A DNA stretch of 64,000 bases from positions 503,737-567,736 of the forward strand of contig VFFE01007869.1 of NCBI GenBank assembly GCA_008921705.1, given 5' to 3'. Positions within the stretch are counted from its first letter, which is position 1; every line of letters starts with the position of its first letter. This document shows positions 38,601-60,868 of the stretch, piece after piece. The position numbers were made by a program, and so were the translations under genes. The stretch is from Burhinus oedicnemus (lineage: Eukaryota > Chordata > Aves > Charadriiformes > Burhinidae). The notes below the pieces were generated by a model, which had not been told where the DNA came from, searched no databases, and saw only the letters and a program-made list of their open reading frames with translations.

Positions 38601-40285
38601 GGAGATCCTTTCTGTTTGGGAATAGAAATGTGCCCTCCATTTCTGCAGGGAAAGACAGTTCATCGCAGTGGTTTTCTGCATTTTTTCCTACTGTAAATGT
38701 TTCCCAGTGTGGTACTTCTCATGGGCAGGAGGATTTTCCTGATGTTCACGTTAAGTTTTTTCTTCTCGTAATCTTACCCTGTTGTCTCCTAGCTGCACCC
38801 CGTGCCTGATTCCACCCTGTCTGAATCATTTGTACGTTGACACACTGAGTCAAGCCTGTCCTCACGGCTGGTGTCTGCTCAGCTGCTTTCAAAGGAATCG
38901 TTAGTTTTGTTGACCAGCTTTATCATTCCCCACCAAAAGCACTCCAGCTTGCATATGTCTTTAGTGTACACATATCAGTGGATGGTCCCCTGTATTTAAG
39001 GAAGTATAAATTACATTGCAACAGGTGAAGACAAAAGTGAGCAGGAAATGATAAGGGCAACAGAGAGTTTGCTACATGAGGGGAGACAAGAGTTTGGTTG
39101 CTTTAGCCTACAAAAGTGAGGACCTCATAGATTAAAAAGAATCATCAAAGCTGAAGAGATTCATCATAAATGGCCATGAGTATGTGTAAGCTAGAAATTG
39201 TAACATTCACCGTCATGGAAATCAGATTCTAGGGCAGACAGACAAAAAAAGGTATAGTGAAGTTTGATATATGTATACATATATGAAATGTTTTCATTGT
39301 AATGTGGTATTGTGCTGTTGCCTACAAGCAGTTTCTGCCAGATGATGATGCGGTATGCCCTCTCCTCCCATGTCTCCTGTTGCCCTAAAATGAACAGGAG
39401 CACTCTGGTCCTCTGTATTCCATTTTCTTACTGAACTGTGCAACATCCTGCTCACAGCACGGCTTTGCTCAGCCTCCAGCAGTATTTCTGACCAGTATGG
39501 ACAAAAGGGGTGGGAAAACAAAGAGCTTTTCTTCAGGTAGTCTTGTAACCTGATCTATAAGGTGACTCAGCCTCTTCTAACAACAGCTGTTTCAGGGACA
39601 TGCAGTGGTTAGCGTGCAGTATCGAAGTCTGTGCTGCCACTTCCTGATTTCTGCCTTCTGAGTGATCTAAGCTGGGACATGATCAGAGCATTTAAATGGA
39701 CTTCTCAACACTCCCCCAGAAAAGAGAGGTCAGGGACAGCAGGCTGACACTGGGAGACAGTGCAGAGGAATAGAGACATCGGGAAAGCGCCCACAAGCCA
39801 CTTGTGCAGAGCTGCTGCTATCAAACTGATGAAGACAGAAACTTTTGAAAGAAAACTACGTGGAAAGTCCCATTAGGGAAAGAAGTGAGGTTTTGTTTGC
39901 GTGTCATGGCTCACTACTCCTGCAAACCCTGAAGTACTGTAAAACGTGAAAGAGATCCTCAAGTGTACCAATGGAAAAGACAGGTATGTTTCTTTGTCTG
40001 TTTAAAATACTACCACTCTACAGCATGAAAACACAGACAGGGTAACCAGCATTGCTTTACAGCTCAGTAAATGTGCGTGTACAGCTGTGTACATTGTTTT
40101 GTATAATTTTTATAATTGTAAGAAATACAGTTGTGACAGGCTATGAAGAGCAAGACTTTAAACAATGCATCAGCTTTTTGTAACTGTAAGTGCTCTGCCC
40201 TTGAACACTTGTATCATGGCAGATAACTTCCAACACAATAAGAAAATTTACATATATATACACATCAGTATATATACCTACATTT

Positions 40286-40302
40286 ACACACACACACACA
40301 CA
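40286..40302. repeat. (AC)n microsatellite
   Basis: About eight AC units, preceded by short TATA-rich repeats at 40250-40277. A candidate length polymorphism. Confidence 0.9.
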
Positions 40303-41617
40303 AAAGGAAAAAACTACATTTGCTTTATTTTGACGTATTCCCCCTGACCTGGCTCTTGCTATAATAACATGAAAACTACCTGTGCAAGTCATAGGGTTTC
40401 TGATGCTTCTTCATGTGTTTCTCACTTTTGGAAAGTTGATGCCAGTGGCATTCTATGTAATTGATGGTTATTAAAATGATCGAGTTCTTGTACTCTATGG
40501 ATGACAGCAATTTGTGGAATGACTTCTGTATGTGGGTCTGTACTGGGGAAGGAAGAATCTGTATGAGCACAAAAATCCATTCATGAGCTCTGGTGTATTA
40601 CAGGTCTGAGGTCTAAGCACAGGTCATTCCCCCTACAGTAAATGGCACGCAGTAGGATTTCATACATGTCTTTTCCATGTAGTCCTCACAAAGCAGAAGT
40701 CAATGAATGCCTGCTTATTTTTTGTGACTGCTCCGTTAAAAGCATGTGTGTGCGGGCAAATGCTAGAATTAAAACTAAAGAAAGAGCATGAAATTAGTGT
40801 TTAGAGAAAAACAAAGCCACTTCAGAATAACCGGATGATGCTATAGCTTGTGTAGTATAAACAGAAATAAGGAAATAATGTGTAAATTATAAAGTCAAAC
40901 TTTAATTTACCTGTGAATTAGTCACTGAAACTGAGGTCACTATAGTACTGAACTGTTCCAAACAAGCTATCTGGGGGGCTTGTTTTCTTCCAGCAGTGGC
41001 ACACTCCCAGTGTTCATAGCTACGGTATCTGGTTGTTTTCTGCACTATCACTTCAGCTTTGCTGTAAGATTAACCGGGTTTCGTTTGCATGTTCCACCCT
41101 GAGCTTGGGAGCGTGTGACATTGTTCAGGCAAAGATGTCCTTGTACTCCCTGTTGCACACCTTCTCCTCTCACCTTCCTGACTGCCGGACTGGCATAAAG
41201 GATCACTTTGGTGTCAAACTTAACCTGGCATGCCCTCAGAATGGGGACATCTCAGCCTTGCTTCTTTAACATGACCACAAAACTATGAACTGACCCTGGG
41301 GATTAAATGATAAAGGAAGCAGCAGGTTAGCCCTTCAGCGCTCGGTGGCCAAGTGGGGTGGCCTTAGGGGCAGTCTGCATTAACGAGGCAGCAGAGAGTG
41401 ATACTTGTACCGTTGAGGACTGGGACCACTGAGTCTGCTGTGCTAATACTGAGCATTACCAGTTCCTTTTGAAGGAGGAGAAATGAGTTCAGAGTCTGGC
41501 TTACTAAACAGTGCTTTTCTGATATTTGCATGGAGGGAACGGTAGGAAACTCTCAGTGGATGTGCCATTATGAAAGAAGGTAAGCAAAAGTAAACGCAAC
41601 TAAAACTAATTATTTCT

Positions 41618-52585
<10,968 letters not shown>

Positions 52586-54805
52586 TGGAGGTTGAAGGTT
52601 CTGGAAGGCCTTTCATAAGCAGCACGTGAACCAAGTATTATGTGTCTCTGACTTAGAAGACTGCCCAGTTTTTAGTAATGTCATCTCATGAGAGCTCTTG
52701 AAATAGTTCCACAATTATATAGAACCGTTATTTAACCTTCTGCATGCGTAGATGATTGCATTTAATAACATACTCTTTCAGATGGTTTAGGCCATGCTTA
52801 CACTACTATATATGCTTAATCTTCATGTCGTGAATACAGCAATGACTGTCAAAAGAGCAGTGATGATTTGAGATGGACACGCTGCAGGTTTGCCAATGGA
52901 GGGAAGTGGCTAGGATGTGTGCTAATGCAGGTGGGTGGGCAGTGTGAATGGCCTCGTGTATATAAGGAAAATGCCTCTAATGTGAAAATTCTTGAAACCT
53001 CTATGTTTTAAATTTTAGTTTCTTCTCCCCCAAAACTTTTGCCTCTTTGTGAATGCATTAAATCTACAATTGTGAGATCTGGAAAGCATCCCAACAACTC
53101 AGGATTATATATTAGTCCAGTAAAGAGAATACAGAAGAAGCTGTTCTGCCTCTGGTCTGGCCCTTGATGCTATCTCATAGTGTAGACGAGTCCTGTGTAC
53201 AGAATCAGCATAAAATCAAGGTAAGAAACAGTTGATTAGTGTCTTTGCAGGTCTCAGGGCAAAGGAAGTGCTGTGGTAGGTTAAATCAGAGATATGTCCT
53301 GCTACCTTAGCTATCTTAGCAAAGATTTTGGATGCAGAGCAATCCATAAGCATTCTGGGTAAGGGTATGCAAAGATTTCAGGATACTTCAGGGATGCTCC
53401 TTCTCATTCTGAGCTGTTTCAGCCTTACCCGGACTGCGCTTTCTGTACAGACCCTTTTATGGCATGCAGGACAAATGCAAACCCAAACCCAAAGCACAAC
53501 ACCTTGTAACATAGACAGTGGTCTTATCCTTACCCTAAAAATTAAAGAAATAAACAAAGTTTATTATTCAAAGCCACCGGGCAGCTTCTAGCTAAGAGCA
53601 GAGCACCCTGCTCTGTGCCCAAGACTTGTTAGAAATAGCACCAACTTGGGACGTGTAAGTGGCTCCTGCTTTTTTAATTTGATAATTTCTTATTTGGTAT
53701 TTTATTGTATTTGCTTAGACAGAGCCAAATTCTGGCATAGTTACTCATGTCATGGAGCATGTTAACCCACACGTGAGCTCAAAGACTGCAGTGGGATTAT
53801 TCATTGGTAAGGTATTTTAGGAAGTAAAGATATTAGATCTGCCCACTGAGTGAGGAGTCTTAGAGAAATCCTGAGGCAGCTTGAGGGATAAAGTACTGCT
53901 CAATTAGCCCTGAGTATATCTACATGCTGCAGCAATCTCCTGGAGGAGAGGCACAACAGGATCATTCAGTGGCACTTTCCTAACTTGCTAGGACCCCGCT
54001 CAGCAAGTTCTGCCATGCAGATGCAGATCAATATTCAGCTTTCAGTCTGGGTGACCCTTCCAACATCAACTCCTGGCTGGTTAGGGTTATAACCAGCAGC
54101 TGACCATGCTGTGCTGATGCCTCTTGATCATTTAATCCATGATTTCATGTGAGGGTCTCTATGGACTTCCTGGTTCCAGTTTCAGTTCCACTTGAAAAGT
54201 GCACTTGGCTCCCCCAGGTCTAAGAAATGTGAGATGAACTGGAGTGTCTTGGTCAGAGATAGGAGGGAATTGCTGCAGTGTTGGATCAGTTATTTTCTAC
54301 AGAGATCCTTAACCTCTGAAATGAAGCAAATAGCCCATATTTCATACAAGGCTAACAAGAGAAGACTTTCAAGCAGTGACTCAAACCATGAGAGTTATTC
54401 TAACGTGGAAGTACCATCATCTCTGTTTAACAGCAGCACACCGACCTCTTAATCACTTGCCTTCCTGTGACTTTCCTCCTCAAATCTGCTTTGGTCCAAC
54501 TGGGAAACTGATCCTTTATCTATTCTGTAAGAACCTCTCTGAATCGCTGCTTGCCCACTTGAACCTTTCTCTTGAATTCAGTAAAGCAGCTGGCCCAAGT
54601 TTAATGTGCAGTGTTTGTTGTAATCTTACTGACTGAACTGGACTTCAGTATTGGGGTTTCTTGCTGTGTCATACTTGGGTTCCTCATTCTCACCTCCAGA
54701 GCGCAGTTTGGACTCACTGCCAGCAACCTCTCCACTTGCTGTTCGTAATCCCCTTCTCAGTCTTTTGCCCTCTCATCATTCTCTCATACCTATTCTGCCA
54801 ATAAA
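52586..54805 (+). other. LRRC31: Probable LRRC31 3' UTR with alternative poly(A) signals
   Basis: Downstream hexamers on the plus strand are ATTAAA at 53057-53062, AATAAA at 53549-53554 and AATAAA at 54800-54805. Any could end the transcript. The sequence between them shows no other gene, and ORFs such as 54192-54452 are not recognisable. Confidence 0.4.
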
Positions 54806-57470
54806 AAGCTTTTATTAAATCACTTCTATGAAGTGTCCTGTCTATCTGCCACTCTTCCCAGAAATATCTCTTTTCCAGTGATTTCCTCCTCGGTAGTCTC
54901 TGAATGATCCTTCTCTCTGTGCCTCTTTGCCTTCAGTTAGGGTGAAAAAATTTTGTGAGACACCTCCAAACAATCAAAACAGCATCAGTTGCCTAGTAAA
55001 ATGGAAAACCAAAACCGAGCCATCCCACTTTTCTGCACTCCCAGCTCCCTCCTGCCAACAAGCCTGTTAATGAGATTTCAGTATTGATCGATTCAAGAGC
55101 CAAACAGAAAGAAGATCCATACCCTGGATGCAGATGTAGCCACAGCAATCGGAGAGCACTACCTGGAGGTGGTGCTCTAGGAAGAGCTGGGTCTCAGTGA
55201 CCCTGCCTTTGCCACCTCCTTCAGGATGCCACCACCTTTTCTGAGGCAACTCAGGCAAGCGGGTGGACAGAAGGACTGTAGTTCCGACCAGCCAATTAAA
55301 ATAAATAAAGGGTTCTGTTCCCACCCACTCCTGCATTTGAATCTGCACAATGGATGGTCGCAGTCCAGCTCCGTGCTTTATGTATGCTGCAAATAAAACT
55401 CCAGAGGGGTTTAAGGAGTAACTGAGCAATACACAATAAAAACTACACAAGGCCATCAGATCTCTAGGACAAACAGCTATCTGTAAAGTGCTGTGGAAAT
55501 ACATGGTTGCATATAAATTTGGCATGATAGAATTATAGTAAGGAATGTTTGTCATGGTTCTTTTGAATAACAAAGGTGTTACGACATGCCAGGACCCAGA
55601 ATCATTGCAGAATATTGCATTCTGCAGACTCTCTGCTTTCAAATCTGCCTGTCACACACAGACGTTTTACAAACTGTCACTAAGCTATCTCAGAGATGAG
55701 CTGTAACACTAAGGATTTGACAGCTTGCAGTCATTCAAATCCTATAACTACAGATTGTCAAAACATCAGTGAACAGTTTTGCAAAAGTGTAGAGATACTT
55801 ACAAAACAGCTTTCTACACCTCTGTAGAACAGGATGGTAATGCAGGTTCTGGTAGAATTGCATGTGTTCTGACTGCCTGGAATACTCCTCCATATTTCCA
55901 AACAAGGTACTAATCATTTCTGAATGTAAAACTCATTAAATAACTGCTAGTAGGTGGGGCCACAAATATTGTTTCATTCTAGGTATGGCTGTACCTCACT
56001 GACTGGAAAACAGATTTCTAAGAATTGCATGTAAAATACTTTGTGATTCAGAACAAAGAACACTTCATTGCACCAGATTCCTACAGGTTAGATTAATTTC
56101 CAGTTAATCAGCTGCTTTTATGCTTTGAGATAACACGCATTCAGAATGAGACACCTCAAGAATATTTCAGAATCTGCCTGATTCAGCTGGAGTTAATGTT
56201 GACAAAAACAAAAAACAAACCTCAAAAAAATCATCTCTTTTCATTGTAACACTCACTGATTCAAATGCTTTAATACTGCTTGTCTCCCACTCACTTATCT
56301 CCGTTTGCATTTGCCCTTCTTGTAAATGAAGAGAGCTCTGTGCAGTTCACTGCCCAACTATCACTTTTTGGCTTTTAATCCTTTTACAGGCTTCTCTTTT
56401 CCCTTTTCCTTTCCTTTCCTTTCCTTTTCCTTTCCTTTTCTTCTTTCTTTTTTTTCATTAGATTCTTAAGTGTCAAGAAAAGTCCAATTCCCTTCTGGTT
56501 CATCAACCCACACCACAAACTGTGGATCTGAAAAAGAGAGAACAATCTGGTTACCTGGAGAAAAAGGGTAAAAGCAAACAGGCATGTGGAACAGTGTTAC
56601 TGGTGAATGTTCTTGATGCAAAAAGCCAGGCACATTGTGGTCTCCAAAAAACCCTTTTATTCTGTATTAGACTACATTGTTTGCAGCTAAGATAGACTGC
56701 CAGCCACTTGACTTTTCTTTTACTCCAGACCCTTTGGTTAGAGTAGTAAATTACTATGTCTACACATCTTTAAACGTCACCTTTTAGTTCAGAAACACAT
56801 TAGTTCATGAAGAAATTACAGACATTACAGAAAGAGTGGAATAATTTAGGTTCAGAAGAGTCAAAGACAGGATTTGCCTTTCCTTCCTTCTTGCCCAAGT
56901 ATTTTTTCTGAGCAAATTAATTCCATGGCCCACTGGTGATACAGGCTCATGTTCTTTTGGGAAAAAAAAAAAAACCACAACCAAAACAAAACCAAAACCA
57001 CACAAAAAATTTTATTTTGTTCAATGTGTTTGCACAATGAATCTTCAACTCTCTACAGTCAAAATACAGTCAGCAAGAGTGGAACATGCTGTAAGCAATG
57101 CCTTGACTTAGAGGATCTGACCTGCTTTTAGACACACTAACCGTTCCCTTTCCACTGGACAAGGAACTCAGGGAGGCTGAATTGAAAGTTGTAGGGGCTG
57201 TTCTGTGCCTGCTGACTGTAACCTGGCAGAGCAGTGACAACCTTCTGGAAAATTTCTGAATGATGCCAAGTGTTGTATTTCCTGATGGTTCCCTGTATCC
57301 TACCTTAACGCGATCAGTGATAAAAGTACTGCTCTGCCACAGCTGATACAAACGGTGGTTTAAGAAATTTTGGATGTTGCATAGAGTGCCCTGTAGGTTT
57401 TTCTATGAAGTATCTATTACTAAAAACACATCTTTGTATGTATATTTGGTGGCTTTCTTAACATCCCTAC
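54806..57470. other. LRRC31-LRRIQ4 tail-to-tail intergenic region
   Basis: No supported gene. It holds the polypyrimidine tract at 56391 and an unrecognised 191-codon minus-strand ORF at 55067-55642. The LRRIQ4 exon carrying the IQ motif should lie in the right part of this stretch or before it, but I could not recognise it. Confidence 0.5.
56391..56456. repeat. 66-nt polypyrimidine mirror repeat
   Basis: Every base is C or T. The CC/TTTT and CC/TTT blocks read the same in both directions about a central TTT, the arrangement that can form triplex (H-) DNA. It is intergenic, between LRRC31 and LRRIQ4. Confidence 0.85.
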
Positions 57471-57672
57471 CTTTAAGTTCATTGCCTTTTTACACCTTTT
57501 TTCCTGTAAGTATTCCCAGATGGCAGATGTCCCCTGATAGCACACTTCAGTCAGAGGGTCTGTCACAGGGTTCCCATCTCCACAAGGACCAGCTCCAGCT
57601 GCTGAAGACTGTCCAAATCCTTGGGCAGCTGGGACAGGTGACTGTTCTTCTGAATGAGCAGTTTTTGCAAAC
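57471..57672 (-). pseudogene. LRRIQ4: LRRIQ4 exon 4 remnant
   Basis: Acceptor TGTTCAG, then GLQKLLIQKN and LSQLPKDLDSLQQLELVLVE in one frame. The match resumes one frame over as NPVTDPLTEVCYQG, SAIWEYLQEKR to donor GTAGGG. The exon is 202 nt where the flanking phases need 203, so one base (probably a G in the run near 57576) is missing. The uncorrected frame ends at TGA 57565-57563. Confidence 0.85.
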
Positions 57673-58375
57673 CTGAACACACAAAAGTGAACAGCTGCAA
57701 CACAAAGAACAGGAATGATGGAGAGCATTCCTGCGTGCTCCTCATAAACAGCACATGGATGACACACAAAAAATTCAATCTGTGCATGTAATGAATGTGT
57801 GTATTGAATATCTCACCAGATCTGTTCCCAAATACAGAAGGATGGTACTTGGGCTCTCCGAGCACAGCATTTACTTCACCAGGTGAAGCCTATTCACCTG
57901 GTAGCCAGGTGGCCAAATCCAGCTTTAAAAAGTCCTGCTAATTGGCATACCAACAGTGCTAGTGAACTAAGCCACACAGAAATGCAATGAACCCGGGAAG
58001 TTGGAAAGACTGGGCTGGGGACCTCCCCCAGAGAGCTGGTTCCTCACCACTCCTCTGGAGTCACTGGTGCTGACCTAGAGGGTCTTCTCACATCAGGGGG
58101 TCTACTTGGAGCTGAGCTCTGGGAAACACCCTTTTCCTGGGACTCCTGAGGTTGAGACGGGTCACAGGGGAGGACCTCCTGTCCACTAGGCTTGGGCACA
58201 GCACTTCCCCCACCCTCCCAGTTCCTAACTTTTATCCTGTTTGGCTCCCTTACAATTACAGGATGAGCCCTGAAGGACTCACTGCATTCCTTCCTTCCCT
58301 TCTCTCCCTCCTTCTTCCAAAATGCTTACTGGTACTTGTGTCCTTAAGGCCACAAACACAAAGACCATTTTTCAC
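57673..58375 (-). other. LRRIQ4 remnant intron 3
   Basis: Intron-like sequence between remnant exons 3 and 4. No repeat or other gene recognised. Confidence 0.6.
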
Positions 58376-58514
58376 CTTGTATTTGGCATACAGAGTCTGG
58401 GAGCTCTTTAAGGAGATTGTTGTGACAGTCGAGTATTTTCAAGTGGGTCAATGAGCCGATGGCTGCGGACAGCTATGCCAGACAATTATTCTCCATATGC
58501 AGTTCTTTCAGATT
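58376..58514 (-). pseudogene. LRRIQ4: LRRIQ4 exon 3 remnant
   Basis: 139 nt with normal acceptor TTTTCAG and donor GTGAAA. The translation NLKELHMENNCLA is followed by TAG (58475-58473) and then LSAAIGSL, LKILDCHNNLLKELPDSV. The stop replaces a Gln in the human protein as I recall it (CAG to TAG). Confidence 0.87.
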
Positions 58515-58841
58515 CTGAAAAATACGTGTGCATAACTTTTAATAATTAAAGGATTTTTCCTTAGCTTGATATATAATCAATGTACAGAGAATATCAGTAA
58601 GTGTGGAAGTAAGGTATATAAACTGAGCTACCATTGGGATGACTACTAAACACAGAGAGATAACATGAGTTTCAAACACTGAGTTTTGATATTATTCCTA
58701 TTCTCACAGCCCTGATTTGATGCTGCACGATGTAGCTAAAGAGATTAGGAGAACCTTCAGTCCTTCATTTGGGAGCAGCTGAGGTCCATGGAAGTGCCTT
58801 GCCACAGCAGACCAAGATCTTCCTCCTTCTATTGCTCCTAC

Positions 58842-59015
58842 CTGCAATTTGCTGATGTCTTCTGGCAGACTTGTGAATTTAATTTCTTTATGTTGTCCTA
58901 GGTATAATCTCTCTAATGACTCCAGGAGAAAGATTTCCTTTGGAAAGATACTGAATTGGTTTTCAGACAGGCTAAGGCATTTCAGATTTGTCAGTTCTTT
59001 CACCTCCGCAGGTAT
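58842..59015 (-). pseudogene. LRRIQ4: LRRIQ4 exon 2 remnant
   Basis: 174 nt, 58 codons without a stop: IPAEVKELTNLKCLSLSEN, then FPKEIF and LYLGQHKEIKFTSLPED, ending SKLQ before donor GTAGGA. The expected acceptor dinucleotide at 59017-59016 is GG. The only nearby AG (59005-59004) would start the exon four codons later, in frame. Confidence 0.85.
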
Positions 59016-59930
59016 CCAGACACAGTCATTAAGAAGATACATTATGTCAATTAAACAGTAATCTTTGGGATTTTGTTTTTAGGGAAAAATCTCCAAGAAA
59101 ATGCTGTGGAGCTGCATTATTGTTGATGGATGAACACAGAATATTCTGCTCATTAATATAACATTATACCTCACAGTATGGTGGAAATTTTGGCAAAAAA
59201 ATTCATGTTGTTTCCTCCACTGGAAAGATTTCTTATGGGGCTAATTTTATTTCTTAGCAGAAACATTAGTCTGCTTCTTCATTTCCTTTGTATGCACAAT
59301 GCAGGGGATAGTAATTTAAATGAATGAAATCTGAAAGTGATTCTTTTGTGTAAATTACTATTTCTGTAAATGTAACCTTCAAGAAGAAAATTGCACAAGT
59401 GAAAATCTCCTTGGAAAAGAAGCGTTGCATTATATAAAAAGGAAGGTGTAGCCTGAGCCCTAAAATGGGTATGTCCAGGAATACTCTTACACTTATAATA
59501 GCACAGCTTTAGAGTACATAATTGTTATTGTTCGTTATCAAATTAACGGCAAATGTTAATAGTCTTAAAGGCACTAACAATATCACATCAATTTTTAAAT
59601 TGCCCTCTGCCGTGTTTCAGTTTGTGACGTATTGATTCTATGCAAATGCAGCTCTTATTTTCCAGTGTACACAGGAAAAAAGGATGCAAAAAGACTGAAG
59701 CAGTCCCCCCAGTCAGTATTTCACCTTTACAATTCAACACAAAGGTCAGTGTTTCCATGTTCTTGCTTTTTCTCCCTGCCTGAATACTCAGATGTCAGTG
59801 ATAATGAGTAACCCAGGCTCAGGTGCGTACCAGGTAGTAGGGAAAGGTGGCACTCGTTTGTAATGAAGAACTTAGATTTTATGAAAGCAAGGTATCAATA
59901 AAATAAAAATGAAAACAAAGGAACAAATAC

Positions 59931-60868
59931 CTCTTGTATCTGATTGTCATCCAAGGCCAATACTTCCAGATTTTTCATAGTGCGTATTCCTTTAGGAATC
60001 TCACCAAAGCAATTTGCACTCAGATCTAGTATCCTGACACTGGTTAATCTGGTGAAGGACCCGGGTACTGTGTGCCGTCCGGTGTTCCTCAGATAGACAC
60101 AGGAAAGGGACTGCCAGCAGCAGATCTGGTGTAGGAACTTCTCCAGGCTGTTAGCAGACAGTCTGAGTACTCTCATTTCACTCAGATTCTTCAAACCTGG
60201 GGAAAGCTTGTGCAGGAGAGACAGATCCAGCACAGCCAGCTGCTGGCAGTGTTGCAGTGTAGGAGGAATGGGGGATAAGTTATTAAAAGCTATAAATAGC
60301 TTAACCAAGTTTGTCAAAAAGCCTACCTCTTCTGGGATGAGACTGATTAGATTCTGTTCCAGATCTATTATTTCTAAACTAGCAATATGACAAAGCTCCT
60401 TGGGAAAATTTTCAAATCTATTTTTCTGGAGGTAAATTTCCTTAAGTTTTGTCAGGTTCACTATTTCTTTAGGCAGGCACTTGAGATAATAGTCAGAAAG
60501 GCCAAGACGTTCAACATGATGGAGTTATTCACAGATCTGCACTGGGATTTCATGCAAGTTTGTTTTATAGAGCCTGAACTGACAGACTGCAACATGCTGA
60601 TAACTGGCAGTGAACTACAGGAGAGGGCATTGTTAATTAAATCTAAGCTCAGAAGATGTTTCAGCTTCCCCAGTTCTTCACATATGTCCTATATGTGATT
60701 CTGATCTAAGTAGAGGACCTTCATGTGCCTCCAGTGATTATGTCTCGGGATGCTTACAATCATGTTCTTTTCTATGTGAAGCTCCTCCAGATACTCTAGA
60801 CTCAAGACCCCTGGCGACATGGTTCACAGTTGCTTGTTGGCTAATTCAGTGAAAAATATCCTGTCTGT
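59931..60868 (-). pseudogene. LRRIQ4: LRRIQ4 exon 1 remnant (large LRR exon)
   Basis: Homology starts near DRIFF (about 60865) and runs to DNQIQE before donor GTATTT (59930-59929). The 5' part has stops TGA (60826-60824) and TAG (60691-60689), a frameshift at about 60575-60600 and stop TAA (60527-60525). The following 198 codons (60524-59931) are fully open and contain about eight LRRs of the LxxLxLxxN type. A further in-frame TAA at 60890-60892 lies in the expected N-terminal region, but I cannot prove it was coding. Confidence 0.85.

Larger units (their letters stand above)
24180..41617. other. SAMD7-LRRC31 intergenic region (divergent 5' ends)
   Basis: SAMD7 (minus) and LRRC31 (plus) are transcribed away from each other, so this 17.4 kb holds both promoters and the unplaced SAMD7 non-coding exon(s). 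No coding gene is supported. Notable items are the gap at 25611, an alternating purine/pyrimidine tract at 28359-28390, a T run at 29637-29654, an inverted repeat at 32538-32613, a GGATTAATCC site at 35120, and a CA microsatellite at 40286-40302. All ORFs are under 100 codons and unrecognised. Confidence 0.6.
57471..60868 (-). pseudogene. LRRIQ4: LRRIQ4 remnant (leucine-rich repeats and IQ motif containing 4), disrupted
   Basis: In mammals LRRIQ4 is an LRR protein of about 560 residues with a C-terminal IQ (calmodulin-binding) motif and poorly known function. Four exon-like blocks on the minus strand match it in order: 59931-60868, 58842-59015, 58376-58514 and 57471-57672. The LRRs are clear (LKEIYLQKNRFENFPKEL, NLEVLALDDNQIQE, LSLSENQFSIFPKEI). 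The copy is broken by in-frame stops at 60824-60826, 60689-60691, 60525-60527 and 58473-58475, a frameshift near 60575-60600, a 1-nt loss near 57571-57580, and an acceptor reading GG instead of AG at 59016-59017. The IQ exon was not found. It keeps its intron structure and syntenic position, so it is a decayed original gene, not a retrocopy. Lesions are spread over all blocks, making sequencing error unlikely. Confidence 0.85.

Noticed and set aside
38690..38890. Possible very old CR1/L3-like fragment (CCTGATGTTCACGTTAAG, TTCTTCTCGTAATCTTACCC)
   Set aside because: The resemblance to the reverse complement of CR1 3' sequence is faint and I cannot score it. RepeatMasker would decide.
57070..57351. 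93-codon minus ORF as the missing LRRIQ4 IQ exon
   Set aside because: It contains no IQxxxRG-type motif and no Lys-rich tail like the known C-terminus.
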